Origin: Leclercia adecarboxylata
GTDB lineage: Bacteria > Pseudomonadota > Gammaproteobacteria > Enterobacterales > Enterobacteriaceae
Length of the DNA stretch: 64,000 nt
Direction: 5' to 3'
NCBI RefSeq assembly: GCF_023639785.1
Contig: NZ_CP098325.1
Location: forward strand, 2,108,001 to 2,172,000
Every line of letters begins with the position of its first letter. Position 1 is the first letter of the stretch. The position numbers were made by a program, and so were the translations under genes. Positions 1-8,617 of the stretch are shown here, in pieces. The notes below the pieces were generated by a model. It was not told where the DNA came from, ran no database searches, and was given only the letters and a program-made list of their open reading frames with translations.

Positions 1-383
1 CCGGGCACCACCGCGTAGGTCAGCCGGGTGAGGGCGACGACGTTCAGGTTAATCATGCTGGTCATCTGTTCGACGTTACTGTCCAGCAGCTGAGTGTGTG
101 TGCCCATTCCGGCGTTATTCACCAGCAGCGTGATGCTCGCGTCGTTGCGAAGCCGCTCTTCCAGGGCCGCCAGTTGCTGCGGATCGTTCAGGTCCGCCGC
201 CACAACCTCCACGTTTCGCGCGCTGTCGGCGGTGATGTGGCTTGCCATCTGATTAAGCCGGTTATGATTGCGGGCAACGATGATCAGGTCGTAACCCATT
301 CTTGCAAGCCGGGCAGCATACAGGGCGCCCATTCCGGTTGATGCGCCCGTGACAACCGCCGTTCCTTTCGCTGAATCACTCAT
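1..383 (-). CDS. Short-chain dehydrogenase/reductase (SDR), 3' end outside window
   Basis: This gene starts with ATG at 383 behind a GAGG Shine-Dalgarno and runs off the left edge, so only about 127 N-terminal residues are visible. The N-terminus has the NAD(P)-binding TGASTGMG motif and the NNAG motif. It is closely similar to the SDR at 13811-14626 over the visible part. The substrate is unknown; SDR proteins of this kind are cytosolic NAD(P)-dependent oxidoreductases. It is divergent from the AraC-type gene at 662, which probably controls it. A 16-bp element 80-95 bp upstream of the start is also found before its paralogue. Confidence 0.85.
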   Translation of the reverse strand, partial: MSDSAKGTAVVTGASTGMGALYAARLARMGYDLIIVARNHNRLNQMASHITADSARNVEVVAADLNDPQQLAALEERLRNDASITLLVNNAGMGTHTQLLDSNVEQMTSMINLNVVALTRLTYAVVP

Positions 384-462
384 TTAATTAACCTCAATTG
401 GGTGTGTGGGATGAATTGAGATTACGTGAAGACGCCAGAGAGAAAATGACGTAAAGGGGCAC

Positions 463-478
463 GATTTCAGACATAGTG
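463..478. promoter_or_regulatory. Candidate AraC/GlxA-type operator, copy 1
   Basis: The sequence GATTTCAGACATAGTG lies 80-95 bp upstream of the SDR start at 383. A near-identical element (GATTTCGGACATCATG) sits 81-96 bp upstream of the paralogous SDR start at 14626. Conservation of both motif and distance, each beside a GlxA-type regulator, suggests a shared regulator site. This is inference. Confidence 0.4.
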
Positions 479-661
479 CAGCGTCGCGTTGATAAACCGG
501 GAAAAGCGAGTGATTGCCGGAAATTAACCTGTTGCCTGATGATTCATTTTTTTGGTAAATGTTTGCCTATGAAAATGATGAAAACAGGCGTCCAGACAGC
601 GGTGCTTTTAACCCGCTATTAATAAGGGTTATTGAGACGTTACTGAAAGAGGATTAATAAT

Positions 662-1612
662 ATGCATCGGGTCGGGCTCCTTATTTCTGAACAGTTTCAG
701 TCTCTCGCGCTATCGACACTGACCATTTTTGAATTTGCTAACCTGGTATTAGGTGAACCCTTCTACCAGTGCACCGTTTATTCAGAAAAGGGGGGAGAGG
801 TTGCGTCCTCTTACGGAATAAGTGTTATCAGCCAGCCTCTGTCCGAAGAGATCCCGGTGGATACCTGGCTGGTGGGAGGCGTGCTGACGCCGGTCACCTT
901 ACCGGCCACGGCGGGGGTGATCCATTTTTTGCAAAATCATGCATCCGGCGCGCGCCGTATTGCCGGTATTTGTACCGGCGCCTTCGTTCTGGCGCAGGCC
1001 GGGCTTTTGCAGGATAAACGCGCCACCACGCACTGGGTCTATACGGACAGTCTCAAAGTCCTTCATCCCACCATACAAACTGAAGACGACCTGATCTACA
1101 TCATCGACGATCAGATCTGGACCTCGGCAGGGATGACCGCCGGGTTTGATATGGTGCTGGCGATGGTTGAAAAAGATCACGGTACCGATATCGCACGTAA
1201 TATCGCGCACCGGATGGTTATGAATCAGCGCCGGACAGGGGGGCAGCGCCAGCACTCGGAACTGCTGGCGCTCTCTCCAAAAAGCGACCGCCTGCAGATG
1301 GCGATTGAGTATGTCCGGAAGAATCTGAGCAAAACGCTCACCGTTGAACACCTGGCGCACGCCGTCCATCTGAGCGCCCGTCAACTCAATCGCCTGTTCT
1401 TAAATGAAACAGGTAAATCCCCGGCGCGCGTTATTGAGCGGTTGCGGCTTGAGGCGGCACGGCTGATGATTGAGAAGAGCCGCTTACCGCTGGAGGTGAT
1501 CGCCCGTGAGTCTGGCTTCCGGGATCGCCGTCATATGCGCAACGTCTTTATGCGCGGATACGGTATTCCTCCGCAGTCATTACGAACGGGCAAGAGCGCG
1601 CTGGTATCCTGA
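662..1612 (+). CDS. GlxA-family AraC-type transcriptional regulator
   Basis: The protein is 316 aa. Residues 1-170 form a DJ-1/PfpI-like (class I glutamine amidotransferase-like) sensing domain, with GICTGAF at 102-108. The last 100 residues form an AraC/XylS double helix-turn-helix ending in the typical SGFRDRRHMRNVF and GIPPQSLR segments. The ATG at 662 follows an AGAGG ribosome site. It is divergent from the SDR at 1-383 and is a paralogue of the regulator at 14782-15720. It probably activates the SDR; the ligand is unknown. The family's usual length is about 310-330 aa, so it looks intact. Confidence 0.88.
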   Translation: MHRVGLLISEQFQSLALSTLTIFEFANLVLGEPFYQCTVYSEKGGEVASSYGISVISQPLSEEIPVDTWLVGGVLTPVTLPATAGVIHFLQNHASGARRIAGICTGAFVLAQAGLLQDKRATTHWVYTDSLKVLHPTIQTEDDLIYIIDDQIWTSAGMTAGFDMVLAMVEKDHGTDIARNIAHRMVMNQRRTGGQRQHSELLALSPKSDRLQMAIEYVRKNLSKTLTVEHLAHAVHLSARQLNRLFLNETGKSPARVIERLRLEAARLMIEKSRLPLEVIARESGFRDRRHMRNVFMRGYGIPPQSLRTGKSALVS

Positions 1613-1615
1613 TGT

Positions 1616-1925
1616 TCAGCCATTCCGGTTACTCTCCATAACAGTTGCGGCGCACCGATCCTGGCTCAGGGCGTTTGTCCCGGAATCTCCTTTGCGCGCA
1701 ATTTGCCACGCCAGCAGCGCCAGTCCCAGGGCGATCGCCGACAGCAGCGCGCCTGCCCAGTCAGGCGAATCCAGACGCCGCCATCAGGAATACGCAGGCC
1801 GCAGCGATAATCTGATTATCCACGTTGACCCAGAGGACGAGCAGAACCACAGCCTGCGCCGCAAGGGTGATTAACAGGGCGCCAAACAGCGAACAGTCTG
1901 CGAAGCGTCCAAAGCGAAGCGCCCC
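1616..1925 (-). pseudogene. Remnant of an MFS transporter (C-terminal part, internally deleted)
   Basis: Two short minus-strand reading frames encode membrane-helix sequence typical of the last helices of a major facilitator. The first, about 1925-1760, carries GRFAD then SLFGALLITLAAQAVVLLVL and ends at a stop. The second, 1616-1759 in another frame, begins DWAGALLSAIALGLALLAW and ends in a hydrophilic tail. The joint between them lacks the residues expected between the two helices, so a deletion and frame change are likely. No N-terminal half is present. It probably encoded an AraJ-like efflux protein. Reading frames were translated by eye. Confidence 0.5.
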
Positions 1926-1964
1926 CGGCAAGCCCTTTCTGGAATGCGCCTCGCAAACCCCAAA

Positions 1965-1989
1965 TTAACCCTGTGTAATTCAGGGTTAA
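1965..1989. repeat. Inverted repeat TTAACCCTG-N7-CAGGGTTAA
   Basis: A perfect 9-bp stem with a 7-nt loop lies between the MFS remnant and the small gene at 2237. There is no T-tract, so it could be an operator or a weak terminator. The surrounding 1930-2236 shows no supported gene. Confidence 0.35.
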
Positions 1990-2236
1990 CGCTTTTCTTC
2001 GCACCGTCCCGGTCGTAAAGTCACTGCGTTGCGGCATATCCGCAATCGGGCGCAGGAACCCGTGAGCATAAAGCGATATGGTTTTGTCGCCACAGCGTGC
2101 TGTCACGGTGGCGCTGGCAGAGCAGCCGTAGGGCTGGCCGTTTTCTTTATGCGCGGTATTCCTACCTCCGTCAGCGCTACCTCCATGAGCGTAGGAACTC
2201 AGGGAAGTGAATGTTTGCATAAAGAGGATCTTTTAT

Positions 2237-2686
2237 ATGACTACTGTCCCAACTCTGGCTTATCGCCAGACTGACGAACATATTATTCAGCAACTTATTG
2301 CCCAGCCGGTTCCGGCCGATCTTGTCGAGACCGCCGATCGTTGCGCCGCCCTGGCGAGCGTGCTGCTGGAAACCGACGATACCCCAATCCGCGCCGCGCT
2401 CGGCGAGCGTCTGCTGCAAACCCTTCGTCAGCTGCGACAGCTCTGTGATGCCGATCTTCCGCCGCATTGGGTAGCCCAGCTCATCGAAGGGGACAAACTC
2501 ACCTCCTGCGTGCCGGCCTGCTGGCAGGACACCGCGATCCAGGTGGACCATGCTCTGGCCCTGACGCAAGCGATTATGGGCGGAACCCTTCCTGCCAGCG
2601 TCGAGGAAGGTCTGACCGGGTTGCTGCACGATCTGGTCTGGTTGCTGGCGGAGTTTGTGAAGGAGCCCCATATTCCGGCGCACTGA
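2237..2686 (+). CDS. Hypothetical protein, 149 aa
   Basis: I do not recognise this protein. The ATG at 2237 is chosen because AGAGGAT sits about 8 nt upstream; a longer frame from 2207 lacks a ribosome site. The product is mostly helical, acidic and leucine-rich, with no signal peptide or membrane segment, and ends FVKEPHIPAH. It contains a CVPACWQD segment near the middle. A stem-loop follows at 2703-2721. It stands alone between the MFS remnant and an alpha/beta hydrolase, so context gives no function. Confidence 0.65.
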   Translation: MTTVPTLAYRQTDEHIIQQLIAQPVPADLVETADRCAALASVLLETDDTPIRAALGERLLQTLRQLRQLCDADLPPHWVAQLIEGDKLTSCVPACWQDTAIQVDHALALTQAIMGGTLPASVEEGLTGLLHDLVWLLAEFVKEPHIPAH

Positions 2687-2702
2687 TTGCAGGGGATGTA
2701 AT

Positions 2703-2721
2703 AAGGGGCTTATCGCCCCTT
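2703..2721 (+). terminator. Stem-loop terminator after the 2237 gene
   Basis: AAGGGGC, loop TTATC, GCCCCTT, followed by a short T run. It lies 17 bp after the stop codon at 2686. Confidence 0.55.
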
Positions 2722-2874
2722 TGATGACAGCGGCCAGGATAAGTGAACTGAAGGTCTGCCTGGAGTGAAAAGTGGATGTCAAAATCCTGAACAAAAAAAT
2801 AGCCAGATTTGGCTGTCAGGACTAGATTGAATTCAGTTTATAACTGGTATGACCACGTGAGTAAGGCTCAGCGA

Positions 2875-3732
2875 ATGAATTCAATAACAATACCTGTAAA
2901 AGAAAGCGGGTTTCTGGCTGCCACGCTCTGGGAAAGACGAGATGCTAAAGCACTGGTCATTCTCCACCCGGCAACGGCGGTTGTGCAGACGTTTTATAAG
3001 GGGTTCGCAGAATACCTTTTTGACAAAGGATTCAGCGTCCTCACTTATGATTATCGTGGCACAGGTCTTTCTAAGTCCGGGAAGCTCCGTAACTGCAGCG
3101 TCTCAATGTCAGACTGGATCGAGCAGGACGTCGAATGCGTAACAGCCTGGGCTAACACATCTTTCCCTGACGTCACCTTGCTGGCGGTAGGGCACAGTAT
3201 AGGAGGACATGCTGTTCTGCTTTCGACAGCCACTCATGCCCTGAAGGCCGCAGTTATTGTGGCGTCACATGCCGGTGTGACGAGTTCCATAAAGCACACG
3301 AAAGAAAAGGTGCGAGTCTGGTGCCTGCTGCGTGTTCTGGGTCCTGTCCTCTGCCGTATTTTCGGGTATATGCCTGCCAGACGCCTGGGACTGGGAGAAG
3401 ATTTACCGGCGCCGGTGATGCTTCAGTGGGGGCGCTGGAGCGCTATGCCTGGTTATTTCTACGATGATCCCAGCTGGAATGCGCGTCAGCGAGCAAGTGA
3501 GATCACACTGCCTCTACTGGTAATGGGGTTTGATGACGATCCCTGGGCCAACCCTGAAGCCATTGCGCAACTGATTGAGCCGGTGCGTAACGCAAAAGTG
3601 GAACGCCGTGACATACGGCGCGCGGATTATGGTATATCCGCCATTGGTCATATGGGCTTTTTTCGTAAACGATGTGCTGAAGCGTTATGGCCTGACGTCG
3701 GTCAATGGTTGCAGGAGAAGTGTCAGGATTGA
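2875..3732 (+). CDS. Alpha/beta hydrolase (COG4757-like)
   Basis: The 285-aa protein has the nucleophile elbow GHSIGG (residues 106-111, Ser108), an early DYRGTGLS segment, a likely acid in GFDDDPW and a likely catalytic His in GHMGFF near the C-terminus. These match serine alpha/beta hydrolases of the predicted-esterase group. The substrate is unknown. The start is uncertain: ATG 2875 is used, but GTG 2857 or TTG 2809 extend the same frame and no site has a strong Shine-Dalgarno. There is no signal peptide, so it is probably cytosolic. Confidence 0.75.
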   Translation: MNSITIPVKESGFLAATLWERRDAKALVILHPATAVVQTFYKGFAEYLFDKGFSVLTYDYRGTGLSKSGKLRNCSVSMSDWIEQDVECVTAWANTSFPDVTLLAVGHSIGGHAVLLSTATHALKAAVIVASHAGVTSSIKHTKEKVRVWCLLRVLGPVLCRIFGYMPARRLGLGEDLPAPVMLQWGRWSAMPGYFYDDPSWNARQRASEITLPLLVMGFDDDPWANPEAIAQLIEPVRNAKVERRDIRRADYGISAIGHMGFFRKRCAEALWPDVGQWLQEKCQD

Positions 3733-3762
3733 ACGATGCGCGGGCGTTACGTTATGAGCTCG

Positions 3763-4292
3763 TCATATGGTCCGCTTCTGGCACGGAGCGGACCGTCTGA
3801 AGGACTTTAGTTGCACCGTCCGTTCTGCATGCATCGGATGCCCGGCATCTGCGCATATAGCCAGGCCGACATTGAACGTGCGTGCCGTAATAACACACTC
3901 CGCTTCCCCGGATAAAAAATAATCCGACTCGCCGGGATGAAGATACATTTTTCGGTAAAAGGAAACAGGTTGCTTCGAAGAGATGACACATGCGCCGATG
4001 CCTGGCTTACGGTTTGTGACTTGCAAAGGTGCACCTGCAACAATCGTCATATCATACCGCTCAGCTAAGGTCTGAAGCGGCAGGAGGCAGGTCTTATCGG
4101 CGAGAGCCAATCTAAGAGCCATCTCGGGTTCATAACCCGTTAAAGAGAGTTCCGGAAAAATGATGAGGTTAACGCCTGCGGATGCAGCTGTACTAATCAA
4201 CAATTCGTGATAGCGCATATTCTCTTCAATACAGCCGCGAACCGGAGCAACTGTCCCGCGGCGATCCTCAACCTTTTCTGAAAACTGGCCAT
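3763..4292 (-). pseudogene. Nitrilase/carbon-nitrogen hydrolase, frameshifted and truncated
   Basis: The open part (4218-3763) carries NLIIFPELSLTGYEP, with the catalytic Glu, and then stops soon after GLAICADAGHPMHAER, exactly where the catalytic Cys region should lead into the second half. The family is normally 250-300 aa; this has about 150. Upstream, a start at 4292 reads MASFQKRLRIAAGQ, and continues in another frame as APVRGCIEENMRYHELL, so a frameshift near 4245 separates the N-terminus. Both defects indicate a dead gene. It is convergent with the hydrolase at 2875. Confidence 0.7.
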
Positions 4293-4450
4293 TATTATTC
4301 CCGCAATGTTCTTAAAATCAGTAGCTAACATACAAAAATAAGCTCCATTCTTCATCTCAAGACTGCATCGAGCTGAAAGGTACGTAATACTTTAATTTCA
4401 AAAAGCTTAAAATAAGTTAGATGCATAACATATAAAGCTAAAGGACAGAC

Positions 4451-5374
4451 ATGACAGCATATTCAAACATTGATGCGGCAAGGGATTTACGCCCGGCTTT
4501 AGACAAGGCGCCCGCTGGCGCTGTAAAGGGTGAATGGTTCTTTATCACCGAACAGGCTGGAGTCTCCTCACAAACCGGAGGCTATATGTATGCCAACGGG
4601 AGTCACGCTGCAGACAATTTCTCTTTAAAACGCGTTAGGGAGGTTGTCGAGAAACTCGAAGCATCACAGAGAGAGACCTTTAATAAGGTAATTGTCCGCT
4701 GGACAAGGCCTAAAATACCTTTCATGCGGGGTCGCGTTACGGTTGATACAATATTCGATGAGGCAATTGTGCCGCGTGGTCCTCAACATCCAGTTTATGA
4801 AGCAGCCGCTGTGGCAAGGCGAGCATTTTGGGAAATGTATGGCGACGTCTCAGAGGGTTTTAGTGTTGAACAAGGCGACGCAAATGTACACAACCAGACA
4901 AATTGGTTCGGACCCCATCGCCGTGTGCTCAATACTAAGAGCAACACCAGATTGACGCTGGCCACTGATGGCCTCTCCACGCCCTGGGCCGGCATTGCAG
5001 AGCCGGAAAACGGCGTAGGATGCGAACTTTTCATGGAGTTAGATGCTTCGGATATTACCCCCCGCCAGATTGATGACTGGGCGCATCTCCTGATGAGTGT
5101 GGGGGATCTCGTTGCCGATGGGTATCAGGTTGCTGCCGATGTTGAAAAATATGGAGCAATCCTGTTTTGCGCTCTTGCAGACGAATATAGCCCAATGACC
5201 CGAATCATTCTCAGCCGCGATGCCCGCAGGATCGATAATTTGCCTTTTGGTTCAGTTCCGCTAATTCGTGTTACGCCGATAGCAGAGTCAGAGATTGAAC
5301 ACCTGGACCCACTCGATGAATGGGCATCAAACGTAGCAAGACATGCTCTCGCAGAAAGGCGGATAGAAATATAG
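4451..5374 (+). CDS. Uncharacterised protein, 307 aa
   Basis: I do not recognise this protein with confidence. ATG 4451 follows AAAGGA. It has no signal peptide or membrane helix. The middle has DGLSTPWAGIAEPENGVGCE followed by a helical WAHLLMSVGDLVADG segment, weakly recalling suppressor-of-fused (SUFU)-like proteins, some of which are bacterial immunity proteins. That link is a guess. The leader (4293-4450) is AT-rich compared with neighbours, and decayed genes lie on both sides, so transfer is likely. Confidence 0.7.
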   Translation: MTAYSNIDAARDLRPALDKAPAGAVKGEWFFITEQAGVSSQTGGYMYANGSHAADNFSLKRVREVVEKLEASQRETFNKVIVRWTRPKIPFMRGRVTVDTIFDEAIVPRGPQHPVYEAAAVARRAFWEMYGDVSEGFSVEQGDANVHNQTNWFGPHRRVLNTKSNTRLTLATDGLSTPWAGIAEPENGVGCELFMELDASDITPRQIDDWAHLLMSVGDLVADGYQVAADVEKYGAILFCALADEYSPMTRIILSRDARRIDNLPFGSVPLIRVTPIAESEIEHLDPLDEWASNVARHALAERRIEI

Positions 5375-5733
5375 TCAATTATCAGATCGTTATTCACACC
5401 TTATTATGAGGCAGAGTGAGTTCAGCCAGCGTCCTGAAGGAAGAACAGCCAGCATCAAATGATTTAACCGTTATCCGCCGTGAGCGAGAAGCAGACCAGA
5501 AACAGCTCAGCTAATTACGTTATGTAAGTTGATTGTGATGGGGCTGTGCATTGGGTCATGTCTTAAGTTTACAGCCGTCAGGCAGCGGGCGAGCCTGATC
5601 CAGGCTTTCTTGCAACCCACTTCAGGCCGTTCATCTATAATGACTATTGCAGTTGAAATTGCACAGGAAGCCGCACCCTGGTCAACGATAAAACTCAAGA
5701 ATGAACAAAGTTCTGCTTATCCGGGAGATTAAA
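5375..5733. other. Intergenic region without recognisable gene
   Basis: About 360 bp between the uncharacterised gene and the DUF4126 gene. I see only short open frames without ribosome sites and no clear terminator; it may hold the promoter of the 5734 gene. Confidence 0.4.
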
Positions 5734-6207
5734 ATGAAATTAATCAGGTTTGTCTATTCCGCTTTGATTGGCGTTGTCGCCAGCTGCCGTTCTATGACGC
5801 CGATGGCGGCCCTGGCAGCAGCACGCCTTGCCAGGCGCGACACACCGGGGAGCCTCATGCTGCTGGACCGTCCGTTATTCAAATATGGCGCCTTAGCGAT
5901 GGGGGCAGGTGAGCTGTATGGCGACAAGATGAAGTCAGCGCCAGACCGCACCGTGTTTCTGGGCTTGTCTGCGCGTGTGGCCAGTGCAGGAATTGCGGGC
6001 GCCGCGTTGGCACCCAGGGGAGAAGAAAAAACCGGGGCAGCGATCGCTATCTCCGCCGCTGTGCCACTTGCCTATGCCACACTTGCGGCACGCAAAAAAG
6101 CCATAGCAGAAATTGGGCAGACCAGAAGTGGCCTGATTGAAGATACGCTCATCGTCGCTATCGGAGCCGCGGTAGTCTACTTCGCAACACGGCCAAAACG
6201 TTATTAA
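5734..6207 (+). CDS. DUF4126-like integral membrane protein
   Basis: This 157-aa protein has alternating hydrophobic stretches and Gly/Ala-rich helices, including an N-terminal helix, ALAMGAGELYGDKM in the middle, and a C-terminal helix ending in FATRPKRY. The GELYGDK pattern fits DUF4126-type membrane proteins of unknown function. ATG 5734 is chosen because GGGAG lies 8 nt upstream; the upstream ATG at 5701 has none. It is convergent with the SDR at 6220-6972. Confidence 0.65.
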   Translation: MKLIRFVYSALIGVVASCRSMTPMAALAAARLARRDTPGSLMLLDRPLFKYGALAMGAGELYGDKMKSAPDRTVFLGLSARVASAGIAGAALAPRGEEKTGAAIAISAAVPLAYATLAARKKAIAEIGQTRSGLIEDTLIVAIGAAVVYFATRPKRY

Positions 6208-6219
6208 ACGTGCTCAGTC

Positions 6220-6972
6220 TTAAAAGGTTGATCCCGCCAGTTTTTCGCGAGTTGGGCCTTCAAAGTAGATGCTACTGATATGGCAACTACGCGGTTGAGT
6301 CAGCACAAATCGAATTGTTTCCCAGACTGAACGCCCATTCAGCAGACGTTCCCCCATCCTGGGTTGGCTATCGACAAGCGCATCCAGCCCTGTCAGTTCG
6401 AAATCCGGGGGATATAACCCAGTCACACGTATATTTTCTTCGGACAACTGGTTGGAAATTTTAGTTGTAAACCCGCTAAGCCCATGTTTGCTGGCAAAAA
6501 AAGCGGGGTGTGCAATTGAATCTGTAAAATTCGGGATCCCGCATGAAGATATAATTGAGACGATATCCGCGCTTTCTGAACGTCTTAACCCGGGCAGTAA
6601 TGCCTGAGTCAGCAGAATCGAACCTGTCAGTCCTGAACTGACGGTATTGATGATTTCTGTGTCGGGTTGATCGTCTAACGTTCCTGACAGCCACTGAGCC
6701 GCATTGAGGATCAAAATATCTATGGGCTTGTCTGACGTTAACAATTGTGAAGAAAACTGAGAAAGAGATTCAGGCTGGGTCAAATCACAGACGTACCCTT
6801 TGGCTATTCCGCCTTCAGACGCGATGATACTGCAAGTTTTTTGAATATCATCAGCTCGCCTCGCGCAAAATTCCACCTCGACGCCTTCTCGCGCCAGCCA
6901 TACGCTCAGCGCCTGACCCAATCCCGCGCCGCCACCGGTAATCACAGCTCTTTTACCACTCAGCATCTTCAT
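6220..6972 (-). CDS. SDR-family protein with Phe at the catalytic Tyr position
   Basis: The 250-aa protein has the cofactor motif TGGGAGLG (12-19) and an NAA motif near 90 in place of NNAG. The catalytic Ser region is SIISSCG near 139-145. The usual YxxxK reads FFASK, so residue 158 is Phe and only Lys162 remains. It may be inactive as a dehydrogenase or do other chemistry. ATG 6972 is preceded by AAGGA; the upstream in-frame extension to 7086 has no ribosome site. It stands alone. Confidence 0.78.
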   Translation of the reverse strand: MKMLSGKRAVITGGGAGLGQALSVWLAREGVEVEFCARRADDIQKTCSIIASEGGIAKGYVCDLTQPESLSQFSSQLLTSDKPIDILILNAAQWLSGTLDDQPDTEIINTVSSGLTGSILLTQALLPGLRRSESADIVSIISSCGIPNFTDSIAHPAFFASKHGLSGFTTKISNQLSEENIRVTGLYPPDFELTGLDALVDSQPRMGERLLNGRSVWETIRFVLTQPRSCHISSIYFEGPTREKLAGSTF

Positions 6973-7209
6973 CCATCCTTTCTTAATGACTCTGTGTGGA
7001 TATAGATATACATGAGGGGAAAAAGTGGCATCTTCCCGTGAGTGCCTTTTTACACGGGGGGGCGAATGCAATGTCTGCGCCTGCATGAAGCGAGTAAGCT
7101 GGCCGGGTCGACGGTCCGCTACGAGCGTGGAGCGGAAATGAGCATTTATCAGAGCTTAAAATTCACGACCAACGTTAAAGCGATGCAACGCTCACTGTTT
7201 ACTAAGGAA

Positions 7210-7371
7210 CTATGAGAAATCCCAATTAAGAACGATAGCGCCACAGTGTTTACATGAGAATTTATAAACGCCCTGATCTCCTCCGGGTACGTATCCGCTC
7301 ATAAAGCTATCCCAGTCATTCCGACTCTGGTCATATCTTTCCATCCAGATTTGGATAGTGTTTTCATCTGC
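7210..7371 (-). pseudogene. C-terminal fragment resembling CbrC/UPF0167
   Basis: A minus-strand frame open from 7371 to the stop at 7210 ends GGDQGVYKFSCKHCGAIVLN followed by WDFS. CbrC-type proteins end in a very similar Gly-rich, CxxC-containing tail (Y-x-F-x-C-x-H-C-G...DFS). About 50 residues remain of a family of about 195, and an in-frame stop lies just upstream, so this is a gene relic. Family assignment is by eye. Confidence 0.45.
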
Positions 7372-7400
7372 TCACTCTGATTATGCGCGGCTTTCTGACC

Positions 7401-7640
7401 TTAATCCGAAACCAGCCACATATCGGCTTCTTCAAACATCTCTTCCAGCATACGGTTCAGCTTTTCCCGATCGCTTTTACTGGCATCGCTGTTCAGGCCG
7501 TTTGCCTGCATCGGCTTAACCTTCACCTCGGCATCCGGAAAGATCCGGTGTACGCGCCGGGTTAATTCCTCCAGGATGATCTCCCGGGCATTTGCGAGTC
7601 CAGCAACATTTCTTTTATCGTAAACCAGTTCAACGAACAT
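7401..7640 (-). CDS. DinI-like SOS protein
   Basis: The 79-aa product (starting MFVELVYDKR) matches DinI/MsgA proteins: a beta strand, an EELTRRVHRIFPD helix, and the acidic C-terminal helix EMFEEADMWLVSD. DinI-family proteins bind RecA filaments and modulate the SOS response. ATG 7640 is chosen because the family starts there; the upstream in-frame extension would read through the LexA box at 7658-7673. It is likely repressed by LexA. It stands alone and is probably of phage origin, as many DinI copies are. Confidence 0.85.
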   Translation of the reverse strand: MFVELVYDKRNVAGLANAREIILEELTRRVHRIFPDAEVKVKPMQANGLNSDASKSDREKLNRMLEEMFEEADMWLVSD

Positions 7641-7657
7641 AACAGACCCTATAAATA

Positions 7658-7673
7658 CTGTTTTAATGTACAG
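7658..7673. promoter_or_regulatory. LexA box of the dinI-like gene
   Basis: CTGTTTTAATGTACAG fits CTGT-N8-ACAG exactly and lies 18 bp upstream of the dinI-like start codon at 7640. Confidence 0.8.
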
Positions 7674-7722
7674 CATTTTCACCGGGGTAATGATATCTGT
7701 CAAGGTCAAAGGTAGGGCCGCT

Positions 7723-8511
7723 TCAGAGCATGTTGAGCGTGCTGTCTAACCAGCCGGGAAGATGTTCCTGATACCATTTTTGGTACAGGGGGAATGCGCT
7801 TTTTTGGCGTTCATGGAGTAATACAATGACTTCAGTAACGATCCAGGCTTTGGCGATGGCTATTTCCCGCGCCAGTTCATTAACCTTATGGTGGCAGGAG
7901 AGGTGGCAGTAGCGTTCAGCAAGGTCCATAAATGCTTGTGTTGTTCCCATCCCCTTTATCAGAGGAGCAAGGTCGATAGCTGGACTTCCTTTGCCAAACC
8001 TCTCCCAGTCGAAAAGCACCAACTCACCGTTTTCTCTTCTCCCCCAGTTTCCCGCGTTGCTGTCGCCGGAAACCAGGCTTTGATCGTTAAACAATCCATC
8101 ACTACACCGCTGAAATCGCCGTAGCTTGCGGGCGCTTTTATCCACCAGGGCCAGCAGCCCGAGCGATTGTTCAAGCGCGATCTCTGTCCATGAGTGGGTG
8201 TGGTAGCGCCACGCGGCATTCACCGGATAACGATGCAGGTGTGCCAGCATCGTTAAAACATCATCACTGGCAATGACTGACTGCTCAACCGGGTGAGGAA
8301 TATACTCCATGCGTAATTTGCGCAGGATGGCATCGGCGGAAAAGAGCCTGGGGGTCGCGATACCTGCCTGATTAAGCTCAGCCGCCGCATCCTGATAAAA
8401 GCGAAATTCCACCTCGCCAACGGGACACTTTTCAATAACGGCCTGGCCACTATGACTGACAGTTATCGCTACATTGGCGGCGCCCATTCTGGATATATCC
8501 CTTGCAGGCAT
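7723..8511 (-). CDS. Aminoglycoside phosphotransferase-fold (APH) kinase
   Basis: The 262-aa protein has the APH/choline-kinase core: a region VSGDSNAGNW matching the Brenner loop (normally H-G-D-x4-N), then LFDWERFGKGSPAIDL as the metal-binding segment. The usual His before Gly-Asp is Ser here; Asp and Asn are kept. ATG 8511 is chosen because AGAGGA lies 6 nt upstream; ATG 8529 is possible. The substrate is unknown; relatives phosphorylate aminoglycosides, choline, thiamine or sugars. There is no resistance-gene context. Confidence 0.75.
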   Translation of the reverse strand: MPARDISRMGAANVAITVSHSGQAVIEKCPVGEVEFRFYQDAAAELNQAGIATPRLFSADAILRKLRMEYIPHPVEQSVIASDDVLTMLAHLHRYPVNAAWRYHTHSWTEIALEQSLGLLALVDKSARKLRRFQRCSDGLFNDQSLVSGDSNAGNWGRRENGELVLFDWERFGKGSPAIDLAPLIKGMGTTQAFMDLAERYCHLSCHHKVNELAREIAIAKAWIVTEVIVLLHERQKSAFPLYQKWYQEHLPGWLDSTLNML

Positions 8512-8617
8512 ACCGAATCCTCTCAGCATTAGCGGGTGGGTACTCAGGATCCAGAGTGTAACGTAAACGGGCCGTTGCGCTAAACACTGCCGCCCGCGTT
8601 GCAGGCGGCAGCCACTG

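Noticed and set aside
1816..2220. A 134-codon minus-strand frame between the MFS remnant and the 2237 gene
   Set aside because: It uses a different frame from the MFS-like sequence, and its composition shows no protein features.
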